From Oscillatoria sp. SIO1A7 (GTDB lineage Bacteria; Cyanobacteriota; Cyanobacteriia; Cyanobacteriales; Laspinemataceae): a DNA stretch of 64,000 nucleotides. Location: the NCBI GenBank assembly GCA_010672965.1, contig JAAHFN010000038.1:1-64000 (forward strand). Direction: 5' to 3'. The translations under genes and the position numbers were made by a program. Of the stretch, positions 34,950 to 44,087 are shown piece after piece. The notes below the pieces were generated by a model that was not told where the DNA came from, ran no database searches, and worked only from the letters and a program-made list of their open reading frames with translations. Positions within the stretch are counted from its first letter, which is position 1. Each line of letters starts with the position of its first letter.

Positions 34950-34980
34950 GTCAAGATTTTGCAGGGGCTCTTTGTTAAAT

Positions 34981-35631
34981 ATGGGTAAGACTCGACAGCT
35001 TGTCAGGGACTTTCATAAGAGAAGTATTGTACTGAGCGATCGAGAAATTGATGCTGCCTTTGGTTTGGGAATCGCAACTGTTGAAGAAAAACTAGACTTT
35101 CTAGATCTGGTGCTTCATTATGGCCAACACAGGCTTTACCAGGGAGATATGAATTATCATGTCATCAGAGAGTTATATACAAGATTAGAAGCTTTTGAAA
35201 AATCAAGTCGATTTCATATTTCTCACATTTTAGACCTGGGCAGCGGCTACGGACGACTGGGGCTGTACGGTACTATGCTTTGGCAAAATGTTCATTTTTA
35301 TGGAATTGAGATGGTATTGGAACGGGTATTAGAAGCCCAAAAAGCCAGCAACATCCTTGGCCTGGATTCTGTGGAGTTCGTTAGTGGCGATGCGGCTCAA
35401 GCTCCTTGGCCATTTACCAACTGTTTTATAATTATGAATAGTTTTTTCCCTGAAGTTCTTGAAAAAATTTTATCTCGTTTGGAGTCCCTGTCTAAAAGTC
35501 AAGATTTTGCGATCGTTTCTGTTTGGTCGAGTAACGATTATATATATCAACAACAATGGCTTCAAGAAGCGGTTATACCTGGTTTCTTAAATGAGAAGTT
35601 AAGTATTAAGATATTTCAAACTTTTAAATAA
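34981..35631 (+). CDS. SAM-dependent methyltransferase of the peptide cassette
   Basis: A 216-residue class I methyltransferase starting MGKTRQLVRDFH 31 bp after the radical SAM stop. Motif I is HILDLGSGYGRLGLYG (about 83-98), the post-I acidic residue is in VHFYGIEMV, and ADAAQAP-like GDAAQAPWPFTNC follows. It resembles histone-methyltransferase DOT1-like or small protein methyltransferases in having IMNSFFPEVLEKIL. Same strand and tight spacing make it part of the cassette, so it may methylate the modified peptide, perhaps as a tailoring or self-protection step. Substrate is inferred only. Confidence 0.75.
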   Translation: MGKTRQLVRDFHKRSIVLSDREIDAAFGLGIATVEEKLDFLDLVLHYGQHRLYQGDMNYHVIRELYTRLEAFEKSSRFHISHILDLGSGYGRLGLYGTMLWQNVHFYGIEMVLERVLEAQKASNILGLDSVEFVSGDAAQAPWPFTNCFIIMNSFFPEVLEKILSRLESLSKSQDFAIVSVWSSNDYIYQQQWLQEAVIPGFLNEKLSIKIFQTFK

Positions 35632-35748
35632 GGTTGGAAGGATTTTAACTGGAATGAAGGTTTCTACCGTAGGACAGGCTTGCGAGAAGCCTATAAATTA
35701 TAGGGGACAGGCGGGACGCCTGTCCTACTTCTGTCCTACTTCCTGCTA

Positions 35749-36705
35749 CTAAGCGGGTTCTAGGAAAGTATCCCTTTCTTGTACTGCGCCCAACTGTATT
35801 TTTTCCACGACGGGAGTAAAACCGAGCCACTGTACCGATCGCTCCGCAAACTCTTCGGGGCAGCCGCTGACGCAAAATCTGGTAGGCAGCGGCGGGCCAG
35901 TATCTTTGAGACCTTTCTCCTCCAATTTGCGAACGGCAGCAGCGCTCGCGTGGAACGCGGGATTCACCAGACGGACTGATGGCGGCAGAATTTTTTTGAA
36001 TACTGGTTCTAAAAGTGGATAGTGAGTGCAGCCATAGATCAAAGTATCGATTTGCTGGTGCAGTAGTGGTGCCAGATATTCCTCGGCCACTTGTTTAGTA
36101 TAGGGGTCGCCGATACGATCGCCTTCAATCAGGGGGACAAACTCCGGACAGCCCACTTGCCAAACCTTAGCGTCTGGCTGTAGTTCTTGAATGGCATGAC
36201 GGTAGGCATTGCTGGCAGCAGTAGCTGGGGTAGCGATTACCCCTATCCGCCTATATGGACCAACAACAGCAGCAGCCGCAGGGAGAATTACTCCGAGAAT
36301 AGGCAAGTTAAACTCTTCAATAGCAGTTTTCAGGGCTAGAGCGGAACTCGTATTGCAAGCAGCGATCGCCATTTTGACACCGGCATCTATCATCCAAGTG
36401 AGAATTTCCCTGACAAACTGGAGAATTTCTGCTTGGCTTCTATTGCCATAAGGAAGCCTAGCAGTATCTCCAAAATAAAGAATCGATTCGTTGGGCAGTT
36501 GCCGGTATAACTCTCTCAAAACCGTCAGACCTCCCACCCCGCTATCAAAAACCCCTATTCTTGCCTTCTGCGGTCCCATACTTTCAAAAGCTGGCACTGC
36601 CGGGATACTTGATTGTAAGGTCGGCTTGTAGGCTCGGTTTTCATATGGATATAGTCTCTCGGAACCTTGCCGAGACTTGGGATAAGAAGCAGAAAAGTTA
36701 GACAC
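35749..36705 (-). CDS. murI: Glutamate racemase
   Basis: A 318-residue MurI: IGVFDSGVGGLTVLREL with the catalytic-site Asp/Ser, GDTARLPYGNRS, the first catalytic Cys in AIAACNTSSALAL and the second in IYGCTHYPLLEP. It converts L- to D-glutamate for peptidoglycan. The protein has about 45 extra N-terminal residues; an internal ATG (36579, MGPQKARIGVF) gives the usual length, so the start is uncertain. Its C-terminal ~45 residues extend past the typical end. It is on the same strand as sds further down. Confidence 0.92.
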   Translation of the reverse strand: MSNFSASYPKSRQGSERLYPYENRAYKPTLQSSIPAVPAFESMGPQKARIGVFDSGVGGLTVLRELYRQLPNESILYFGDTARLPYGNRSQAEILQFVREILTWMIDAGVKMAIAACNTSSALALKTAIEEFNLPILGVILPAAAAVVGPYRRIGVIATPATAASNAYRHAIQELQPDAKVWQVGCPEFVPLIEGDRIGDPYTKQVAEEYLAPLLHQQIDTLIYGCTHYPLLEPVFKKILPPSVRLVNPAFHASAAAVRKLEEKGLKDTGPPLPTRFCVSGCPEEFAERSVQWLGFTPVVEKIQLGAVQERDTFLEPA

Positions 36706-36884
36706 AGGCGTTGTGGAAAGAGATTTTTCACAGAATTTAAATTAAGTATGAAGCATCAGAGCTTTAGGCAAAGCAATTTTTTCAGCTATTTGCTTTCAAA
36801 GGCTACTATTTTCTGGCAAAAATTGGCTTAAAGGTGCCCTGGCTATCGAAGATCGAGTTAGCTGCTGTAGTAGCGCCCCCCGAA

Positions 36885-36933
36885 GCAGAACTGAGCGATC
36901 CGATCCTCGCCTGTCGCGATCGCTCAGTTCTGC
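36885..36933. other. 16-bp perfect inverted repeat
   Basis: GCAGAACTGAGCGATC (36885-36900) and its exact complement (36918-36933) with a 17-nt loop. No T-tract follows in either direction, so it is not a classic terminator. Confidence 0.6.
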
Positions 36934-37303
36934 TCCAGGGAGCTTTAAGGTTAGGGCAATTAAAGGGTTGCCAAGTCTAGTAACGCCAATAGGTCGATAG
37001 CCTGACCGCTCTCCTGCTAATTCCTTAATGCTATAACTTGGGTTTTTCCCTGTCCTGCGGGCCTAAAATACTTCTAGAGAGAGAAAAAAGATGCTAATTA
37101 GCTAATATATTATGAAGGGGTGTTAGAGCCCCAATTAGCGCGATTCTTGGTTTAGTTGTGTCCGAAGTTACATTAAAAGTCGGCATAATCAAATCAGACT
37201 CGGTAGAATGGCAAGTACGAGTTGCAGGATATCTTGCATGAGTTTTCGTTTCCCTAAGCTTTAGCTCTATAGGATGCCTTTGGCTATGGTTAAGACATCG
37301 AAG

Positions 37304-37367
37304 ATTCTGTTAGAGCAATATTCTGTTAGGTCAATATTCTGTTAGGGCATTATTCTATTAGGGAAGT
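37304..37367. repeat. 16-bp tandem repeat, four copies
   Basis: ATTCTGTTAGAGCAAT, ATTCTGTTAGGTCAAT, ATTCTGTTAGGGCATT and ATTCTATTAGGGAAGT follow one another without gaps, about 350 bp before infC. Confidence 0.85.
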
Positions 37368-37713
37368 TCCATTATTAGGTCCTCCTATAATTGGCCCGCA
37401 ATAAACAAACCCGTCAAGACCGTCAGAAGAAAAGCCCTTGAGACGCTCGGGACTTGCGCAAAAATAAAATTGCGATCGTCTTCTAGCTTGCAACATCCAA
37501 ATAACTGGTATATTATTAAGCCGCTAGTCCCTAACCTGTCGTTAAAATGAGCTTTTGAAAATCGATTCTTGAAAATGGGCAAGAGCGATTATGGTATGGA
37601 GATGGAGTTCAAAAGATTTTCATCTTTTTGGATTTTCATCTTTTTGCTCGTATTGCCCCAAACCTATAAATGTTTAACCTGTTAGCTAGCTGCTTGCATC
37701 ATCTGAAAAGCCT

Positions 37714-38247
37714 GTGAGAGAAAAAAGACGCCATCATCGAGATACACCACAAATTAACGACAAAATTCGCTACCCCTCTGTTCGAGTGATTGGTACGGAG
37801 GGAGAACAGTTGGGAATCATGGTCCTGTCAGAAGCACTAAAGCTCGCCCAAGAGAAGGAGCTGGACTTAGTGTTGCTCAGCAATAAAGCAGACCCGCCAG
37901 TCTGTCGTATTATGGACCACGGTAAATACAAGTTCGAGCAAGAGAAAAAAGCGCGTGAGGCCAAGAAAAAACAACATACATCTGAAGTTAAAGAAGTAAA
38001 GATGCGCTACAAGATTGAAGACCACGACTATAACGTTCGCGTTTCTCAAGCCAAGCGCTTTCTCCTAGCCGGAGACAAAGTAAAAGCTACTGTTATGTTC
38101 CGAGGGCGGGAAATTCAACATAGTGACTTGGCAGAGAGATTGCTAAAGCGAATGGCCGACGATCTTGAAGAAGTGGGAGAGGTTCAGCAAGCTCCGAAGA
38201 GAGAGGGGCGCATTATGATGATGATGCTATCTCCTAAGAAAGCCTAA
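37714..38247 (+). CDS. infC: Translation initiation factor IF-3
   Basis: A 177-residue IF-3: the N-domain starts [18 protein letters not shown] and includes [13 protein letters not shown], the linker is rich in Lys ([10 protein letters not shown]), and the C-domain has [17 protein letters not shown] and [14 protein letters not shown]. It binds the 30S subunit and checks initiator tRNA. The start is GTG at 37714 with no clear Shine-Dalgarno sequence; rare or weak starts are a known means of IF-3 autocontrol. The methionine-rich [13 protein letters not shown] end is normal for the family. Confidence 0.95.
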   Translation: MREKRRHHRDTPQINDKIRYPSVRVIGTEGEQLGIMVLSEALKLAQEKELDLVLLSNKADPPVCRIMDHGKYKFEQEKKAREAKKKQHTSEVKEVKMRYKIEDHDYNVRVSQAKRFLLAGDKVKATVMFRGREIQHSDLAERLLKRMADDLEEVGEVQQAPKREGRIMMMMLSPKKA

Positions 38248-38811
38248 TTTATAGCGTTTCTCAAATTGATGGATTGCTTTCTGTCAAGCTCTTGGGTCAT
38301 TTTGTCGCTCGCTTTAATGCTATAGACATTAAAGCGAGTTAAGCTTGTGAAAAAAACATCATTTGTGAAATGCAAGAAACCCGGTTTTTTTAAAAAAACC
38401 GGGTTTCTCCATCTGGTTAGTGTCATAACCGATGTTTTTGCTTCAGTTGCACAAAGACCAGAAAAACAAGCTACCAAATAATAGGTTTGTCTGGCTTGAA
38501 TAAGAAAAGCATTCCGCGTTACTTGGATAAGCTTTAAAATAGCGCGATCGCACCCCCAGGATTACCCCTACAAACTATCTTGACAAGACAGTAACCTTAT
38601 ATATGTAAAGATTAAGTGTAATCGGTATAAACCATTGGGAACGATGGAGGCAGAGAACGATCGCTCCCGTCCTGGACCCCATAAAAAAGGTTTTTCCTTT
38701 TAGCCTCCAGATTCTGAAACGCACCAACGCTTGCGAACTGTTGGCATCCAGAGCACTCCGAAAGCGATCGCACGAGCGATCTATCTACAATAGCTAAAAA
38801 CTAACGCGCTT
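38248..38811. other. Intergenic region with repeat ends
   Basis: Contains a solo TATAGCGTTTCTCAAATTGA end of the MITE family (38251-38270), the AGAAACCCGG palindrome (38375-38408) and short HIP1 sites. The last 230 bp upstream of the transporter gene are unremarkable. Confidence 0.5.
38375..38408. repeat. AGAAACCCGG perfect palindrome
   Basis: A 34-bp perfect palindrome, AGAAACCCGGTTTTTTT and its complement. It lies 130 bp after infC and could act as terminator on either strand. Confidence 0.85.
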
Positions 38812-41800
38812 ATGGAACTAAAATCTCAGCCGTTTCCCAAAAGTGGACTGGCATTGAAGTTGCTGCAATGGCTCAACTTGAGACCAGATGAAGCGGAGCG
38901 GACAGGGCTGATGTTCGCTTTTTACACCGCCACCTCAGTGGGGCTACTCTGGTTAGAGGCAAGTGCTGTGGGCCTATTATTAAAAGAATATGGCGCCGAC
39001 TCCTTGCCTTGGATTTACATTGCTGGTGCTGGCTTGGGTTCGGCCTTGGGCTTTCTCTATTCCTGGCTGCAAAAAGTCCTGCCCCTGCGCCGAACAATAG
39101 TAGCGATCGCTCTATTGATAGCGGCTCCCCTGCTCCTATTTCGCTTTGGCCTGCAAGATCCGGCAGTCATTATTTACGGCATTACCGTCTTCATCTTGCG
39201 GCTGTGGGTGGAGAGTATCTATATCCTCAACGACCTCAACACGGCGATCGCCGCCAACCAACTATTTAACATTCGGGAAATAAAGCGTACCTATCCCATA
39301 ATCAGTAGTGGTATCCTACTGGCTGATGTAGTTAGCGGCTTTTCCCTGCCCTTGCTACTCAACTGGTTTGGCTTGCCCAACGTCACCGTCGGCTCCTTTA
39401 TTATGTTTTCCGTTGGAGCAGGGGTCCTATATTATCTAAGCGAACGCTATAAACAAGCATTTCCCGACTCTCCCGCTCATCTGGCTGAAGATGAAGAAAC
39501 CCGGTTTATGAACAAGCGGCTCCAAGGGGAGCAGCGCAGCTACGTTATTCCCCTGGTCGCCTTTTTCTTAATGTCTCCTATTATCTACTTGCTGGTAGAT
39601 TTTGAATTTCTCAGCGCCCTAGAAGCCCAAAATCTATCAGGGGAAAGCATCGCCAGTTTTATTGGGATCTTCAACGGAATTCTGGGTATCTGCGAAGTTC
39701 TCGTCCAATGGTTTGCTGCCAGCCGAATCATCGAAAACTATGGAGTATTTGCTGCTGCTACAGTCTTGCCCTTTGGCATTGTAGGAATGGCATTTGTCGT
39801 CATAGCGATCGCCATATTATCAGCGACTAATATATTGACAGGTACGTTTATCATCTTTGCTAGTATAGTCGCCCTCAAATTTTGGGACGAACTTTTCCAC
39901 TACACCCTTTCTGAAGGGGCTGGTCCAGTTTTATTCCAACCCCTCCCAGAAGCAAACCGCAATAGCCTGCAAGCGTTTATCGGTGGAGTGCTAAAACCCC
40001 TATGTAATGGCTTAACCGGCTTGGCCATGTTGGGAATAATTTGGGTTTGTCGGTGGGCGCTACCAGACGGATCGGAGGCACAAATCGAGCAAATACAGAG
40101 TTGGTTCTTGCTCGCGATAATCCTAATTCTAGCCCTAGCTTGGCTCGTAGTTATCAGATCTATCCGCTCTCAATACGTCCGCTTATTGGTCTCCAGTGCC
40201 GAAAGCGGTCGTCTCGGGGTCTCCGATGTAGATATTCGCACCTTCAGACGCACTGTTGTTGAAACCTTAGAGCAACCTGGAAAAGAAGAAGACAAACGCT
40301 CCTGCATTGAACTGCTGGCTCAGATCGACCCGAAAAACGTTGGCGAAGACCTTGCCCCTATTTTGCTGGAGTTGCCCCCAGAATTACAGCGCCAGAGTCT
40401 GGAGGTGATGCTCGGCCATCCCAACCCAGTCTATATCAAGCAAGTCCGCGCCCTTCTGGAGCAAGTATCCAACCCAGAAGTCGTAGCTCTAGCAATGCGC
40501 TATATCTGGATTACCGACCCAGAGCCAGACATAGAAAGACTGCGGTCTTATCTACAGGCCGAGATAGAGCCAGTAGTGCGGGGAACGGCAGCAGCTTTGA
40601 TCATGCGTCGCGGCAACCGAGAACAGAAGGCAGAAGCAACCAATACTTTGCGCCGGATGGTCACTCACAAGCAAGAACGAGAAAGGGTGATGGGTTGTCG
40701 GGCCTTGGGAGAGGCAGATTATTTGCAAGGCTTGCGACTTTATATCCCCAATCTGTTGCAGGATGAGTCATTGCGGGTGCGCTGTGCCTTGCTCGAAGTG
40801 ATTGCGTCAACTCATTTGGATGAGTATTACCCTTCTCTACTGCGGGGACTTTACTATAAATCGACTCGGGAGGCGGCTCAGCGCGCTTTGGTCCGATTGG
40901 GTAATGAAGTTTCCCAGCGCCTTGTAGCGCTGGCAGAAGATATCCATAAACCGGATTTAGTCAGGATGTATGCTTGGATATCTTTGGGAGATATAGGGAC
41001 TCCCGAAACCCTGGATATGCTGGTTGCTCGCCTGATTGCGGCTTGGGGAATAACCCGCCGCAACATCCTGCGAGTTTTATTGAAAATTCCCAAGGAAGCG
41101 GGAATTGAAAGGGTTTTGGATGTCTTGGGCCGCAGTGGCATGGAAATCTCGATCGACCAAGAACTTATGTTTATGGGTCAAATCTATGCGGCTTTAGTAG
41201 ATTTATCTCCAGAACGGGTTAAAGGACGCGAAGCCAATCTTTTGCGCAATGCACTTCGCGATTTGCTATCGGATGCTGTAGATAGGTTGTTTTTGCTGAT
41301 GAAGTTTCTCTACCCGATTGAGAGAATCCAAGCTGCTGCCTTTAACCTCAAGTCCGGTCAAAGGTCAAATATGGCTAGGGGTTTGGAAATTTTGGATAAT
41401 ACCTTGGATATTCCTAGCAAGCGAATTCTACTCCAGGTGTTGGATCGTCAGTCGGATGAGGAAAAGTTAGAACATCTCTCGGAGCTTTGCCGTACAGAAG
41501 CGATGCTGCCCCAGGCTCGCCTGCGTCAACTGGTAGAGTTGCGTCATTTTCTTTCTGATTGGCCCTTGGCCTGCTGTTTTCATCTGGCTCGCTCGGCGCG
41601 GTGGAGCCTGACGACAGAACAGATTTTGGCTTGCCTGCGCCATCCAAAAGGCTTTGTACGCGAAGCCGTGTTAGCCTACTTGAGAGTGGCTTCCCCTCGC
41701 GTTTTAGCTGACGTGCTGCCGAAGATGAAAAACGACCCCGATCGCCTGGTGGCCGCTCAGGTCAGAGATATGATGCAGCAGTTAGGCTTGGATGAAAGCT

Positions 41801-41883
41801 CCCGGAAAAACTCCTCTGCTACCTACCCGAGCGATCGCAACACCACCAATTACCCCGGAATAGCTGGTTTTGAGGCTACCTAG
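38812..41883 (+). CDS. Npt1/Npt2-type nucleotide transporter fused to HEAT repeats
   Basis: A 1023-residue protein. Residues ~25-460 hold about 11-12 membrane helices of the ADP/ATP-translocase-like (Npt/TLC) superfamily, recognisable in AFYTATSVGLLWLEASAVGL and KFWDELFHYTLSEGAGPVLF. Residues ~500-985 form armadillo/HEAT-type alpha repeats (for example REAAQRALVRLGNEVSQRL), probably facing the cytoplasm. Cyanobacterial relatives of this fusion are uncharacterised; actual transport of ATP is doubtful in a free-living cell. A cyclic-nucleotide-binding protein gene lies 0.85 kb downstream on the same strand, which could be a regulatory partner. Confidence 0.82.
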   Translation: MELKSQPFPKSGLALKLLQWLNLRPDEAERTGLMFAFYTATSVGLLWLEASAVGLLLKEYGADSLPWIYIAGAGLGSALGFLYSWLQKVLPLRRTIVAIALLIAAPLLLFRFGLQDPAVIIYGITVFILRLWVESIYILNDLNTAIAANQLFNIREIKRTYPIISSGILLADVVSGFSLPLLLNWFGLPNVTVGSFIMFSVGAGVLYYLSERYKQAFPDSPAHLAEDEETRFMNKRLQGEQRSYVIPLVAFFLMSPIIYLLVDFEFLSALEAQNLSGESIASFIGIFNGILGICEVLVQWFAASRIIENYGVFAAATVLPFGIVGMAFVVIAIAILSATNILTGTFIIFASIVALKFWDELFHYTLSEGAGPVLFQPLPEANRNSLQAFIGGVLKPLCNGLTGLAMLGIIWVCRWALPDGSEAQIEQIQSWFLLAIILILALAWLVVIRSIRSQYVRLLVSSAESGRLGVSDVDIRTFRRTVVETLEQPGKEEDKRSCIELLAQIDPKNVGEDLAPILLELPPELQRQSLEVMLGHPNPVYIKQVRALLEQVSNPEVVALAMRYIWITDPEPDIERLRSYLQAEIEPVVRGTAAALIMRRGNREQKAEATNTLRRMVTHKQERERVMGCRALGEADYLQGLRLYIPNLLQDESLRVRCALLEVIASTHLDEYYPSLLRGLYYKSTREAAQRALVRLGNEVSQRLVALAEDIHKPDLVRMYAWISLGDIGTPETLDMLVARLIAAWGITRRNILRVLLKIPKEAGIERVLDVLGRSGMEISIDQELMFMGQIYAALVDLSPERVKGREANLLRNALRDLLSDAVDRLFLLMKFLYPIERIQAAAFNLKSGQRSNMARGLEILDNTLDIPSKRILLQVLDRQSDEEKLEHLSELCRTEAMLPQARLRQLVELRHFLSDWPLACCFHLARSARWSLTTEQILACLRHPKGFVREAVLAYLRVASPRVLADVLPKMKNDPDRLVAAQVRDMMQQLGLDESSRKNSSATYPSDRNTTNYPGIAGFEAT

Positions 41884-42728
41884 TTTTGAGGCCACCTATG
41901 TCAGGTATTATTACCTAGAGCAAAGAGCGATCGCGGCGAATGACCCCACCCGGGCTGGAAAGTAGCGCCAGATTAAATCGGCGCTACAATGCTTATATAT
42001 GGGTTATGCTATGTAAAACAGCTAGGGGCTAATTGAAAACCTTGATTTTTTGGCAGGGCTTTTTGGCAGGGCTTTTTGATGCCTTGTAGCAACCAATACC
42101 AATAGGCATAGATAATGAGTCAGCCAGGACTATAACCGACTAAAACTCCAGCCACTCCAGAAAGTTTAATTATTCGGGGGAATTGTATATGAGCTAAGTT
42201 AACCCATAAAATGAACATTCTTAAAAATACACCTAAAATGTTGTATCTTAGAGTATTTAATAACCATAGATTGTACGCAAAGGCTCTGTTTGTAGAGTTA
42301 GCACTGCGCGCCAGATGTTAAATATGGAGTTTAAATCTATATTAGCGAGGTCCCTAACCTATAGAAATGCGAAGATGTAATTATATTAATAAGGTACGAT
42401 TGAAGTGGGAACTTTTTAATTGCATCATATAAAGAAGAATGGGAAGGGAGTCTGGTGCGCCAGGGTTGGAGCAAAAATGAGACAGCAATGAACAAAGAAA
42501 AAAGTTGTTATTCCTTAAGAAGCCCAAATATCGAGAGCCAAAACAGCAATTGTTTGGTCGGTATTGAAATCATAAAGCCTTGGAGAGGCATAATTAAAGA
42601 GCCTATCGCACTCGGAGTGCAATTTACGGTGGCTTTGCGTACAATGCCGTTGGTATATCGAGAAATGCAGCAGTCAAGGCTCGCCAGAGCATTTATAGGA
42701 GCGAATAAACAGATAAGGGTGTAGATAA
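41884..42728. other. Intergenic region with a weak small ORF
   Basis: Includes a GTAGCGCC..GGCGCTAC hairpin (41964-41989) soon after the transporter gene that may help end its transcript, and two GGCAGGGCTTTTT units (42052-42079). A 78-codon ORF (42488-42724) ends four bases before the next start but has no recognisable similarity. Confidence 0.4.
42488..42724 (+). CDS. Possible small ORF upstream of the cNMP-binding gene
   Basis: Starts MNKEKSCYSLRSPNIESQNS and ends ARAFIGANKQIRV, four bases before the next ATG. No signal, domain or good ribosome binding site is apparent. It is retained only because of the tight spacing and could be chance. Confidence 0.2.
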   Translation: MNKEKSCYSLRSPNIESQNSNCLVGIEIIKPWRGIIKEPIALGVQFTVALRTMPLVYREMQQSRLARAFIGANKQIRV

Positions 42729-43193
42729 ATGCTTACCAGTGTTGAGCGCCTGCTATTTGTCAGAGGCGTCCCTATTTTTAAAGAACTGCGAGATGATTTC
42801 CTAGTCCGGCTAGCTTCCGTGATGGACGAACTTTCTTTTCCGAAAGATTATACGATTTTCACGGAAGGACAGGAGGGGCGATCGCTCTACATTGTGGTTT
42901 CTGGTGAAGTGCGAGTTCATATTGGCAATCGGGATTTAGCCCGACTCCAGCAAGGGGCCTGCTTTGGCGAAATGTCTTTGTTTGATGCAGAGCCCCGTTC
43001 TGCCTCAGTCACTACTACAGAACCCTGCGAATCTTTGGTGCTGACCCAGCAGCAACTATATGATGCGATAGATGAAACCCCCGGAATCGCAATCAATATT
43101 ATTCGCCTCCTTTCCCGCCGCACCCGAGAACTAAACCGCAAACTCAATGAGGCAGAAAATGCTGCGAAAAATCGGGAATCGGCACAAGTATGA
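42729..43193 (+). CDS. Cyclic nucleotide-binding domain protein
   Basis: A 154-residue single-domain protein of the CRP/CAP cNMP-binding fold. The beta-roll includes IFTEGQEGRSLYIVVSGEVR and the phosphate-binding cassette FGEMSLFDAEPRSASVTT, in which the Glu and the RSAS arginine contact the cyclic nucleotide. No DNA-binding helix-turn-helix follows; the C-terminus is a charged helix (RRTRELNRKLNEAE). It is therefore likely a signalling or regulatory subunit rather than a transcription factor. The upstream neighbour on the same strand is the Npt-HEAT membrane protein. Confidence 0.9.
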   Translation: MLTSVERLLFVRGVPIFKELRDDFLVRLASVMDELSFPKDYTIFTEGQEGRSLYIVVSGEVRVHIGNRDLARLQQGACFGEMSLFDAEPRSASVTTTEPCESLVLTQQQLYDAIDETPGIAINIIRLLSRRTRELNRKLNEAENAAKNRESAQV

Positions 43194-43443
43194 AGTATGC
43201 AATCTAGCAATCGGTTATAGCACGGTAGCGACTGGGGTATCGCTCGTCCTATTGCTTTTTCCTATGTCCAATGAGTCGAAAGCTAAACGGTCCTGCCTCC
43301 TTTTAGCTCAATCTGCCGATCGCCCCCTAGAAGCTCCTTTATCTGGCATTACCTATAAAAGAGCGTCTATCCACCCCGAGCGCAAAGCCACAGATCCAGG
43401 ATTTCTACAGCAACCCTTACTTCCCGAGCTTCCCGGGTCTTAA
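43147..43443 (+). CDS. Possible small secreted protein
   Basis: The frame overlaps the end of the cNMP-binding gene by 47 bp and reads a hydrophobic segment (LAIGYSTVATGVSLVLLLFP) followed by a polar tail. This could be a signal-anchored short protein, or simply open frame; an ATG at 43264 gives a 59-residue version. No similarity is recognised. Confidence 0.22.
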   Translation: MRQKMLRKIGNRHKYEVCNLAIGYSTVATGVSLVLLLFPMSNESKAKRSCLLLAQSADRPLEAPLSGITYKRASIHPERKATDPGFLQQPLLPELPGS

Positions 43444-44087
43444 GAATTATAAAGAAATTGGAAAAGGGCAGAAAAATGATCGTATTGCAATATGCAAGTT
43501 AGTAATAATTAATTTTTAGGTAAGCTCTCTGATGGTTATAGTTAGGGAGATCGATAAAAGCGATTGGCATCCCTCCGATTGCTGGGTTGGCGATCTAACT
43601 CTTTGAATATCTTGGGCCGCAGAGTCTTTTGAGCTTTGAGTCCTTTAGCTTTAGCTTTGAGTATTTTGGCCTAGCCTTTTGGCTTTGAGTCTTTTGGCAG
43701 AATGACCCAGGAGCGCCCTTGGCGACATTTCCCCTAGCGATTTCCCCTAGTGCAGCGCGGCAGAAGTAATCTAGAGGGCGATCCTTGTGGCTCGGAGCCT
43801 TGAATTTTGAATTTTGAATTTTGAATTTTGAATTTTGAATTTTGAATTTTGAATTCCGCGCAGCGGCTGGGTGGGTTCGCTCCCAAGTTCAACCCCGTCA
43901 ACCCTCAACCTCAAGCTTGAGAATATCAATAAAGCCGATAGCCGATAGCCGCTAAATATGTTGAACTTCTCAGCGAAATTGCTAATCTAATAATGTTATA
44001 GTCTGTCGAAAAAGGCATATATTGGGGAGCAGACTAGGTTTTAGGCATGATTGCATTTTAAAAATATTGCCCGTTAAGGTCGAGCCA
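43444..44087. repeat. Repeat-rich gap before the first histidine kinase gene
   Basis: Contains CTTTTGGCTTTGAGTCTTT-type repeats (43625-43700), the dispersed AGTGCAGCGCGGCAGAAGTA repeat (43750; relatives at 2730, 51633 and, inverted, 55690) and eight tandem copies of TTTTGAA (43801-43856). Confidence 0.65.

Larger units (their letters stand above)
36706..37713. promoter_or_regulatory. Divergent region between murI and infC
   Basis: About 1 kb with no supported ORF. It holds a perfect 16-bp inverted repeat (36885-36933), a copy of the TTAGGGCAA..TTGCC hairpin family (36955-36982) and a 16-bp tandem repeat (37304-37367). The part nearest infC may be the IF-3 mRNA leader. Confidence 0.4.

Noticed and set aside
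38812-41883. Energy-parasite ATP/ADP translocase acquired from an intracellular bacterium
   Set aside because: The HEAT extension and cyanobacterial base composition with HIP1 sites fit a native cyanobacterial family.
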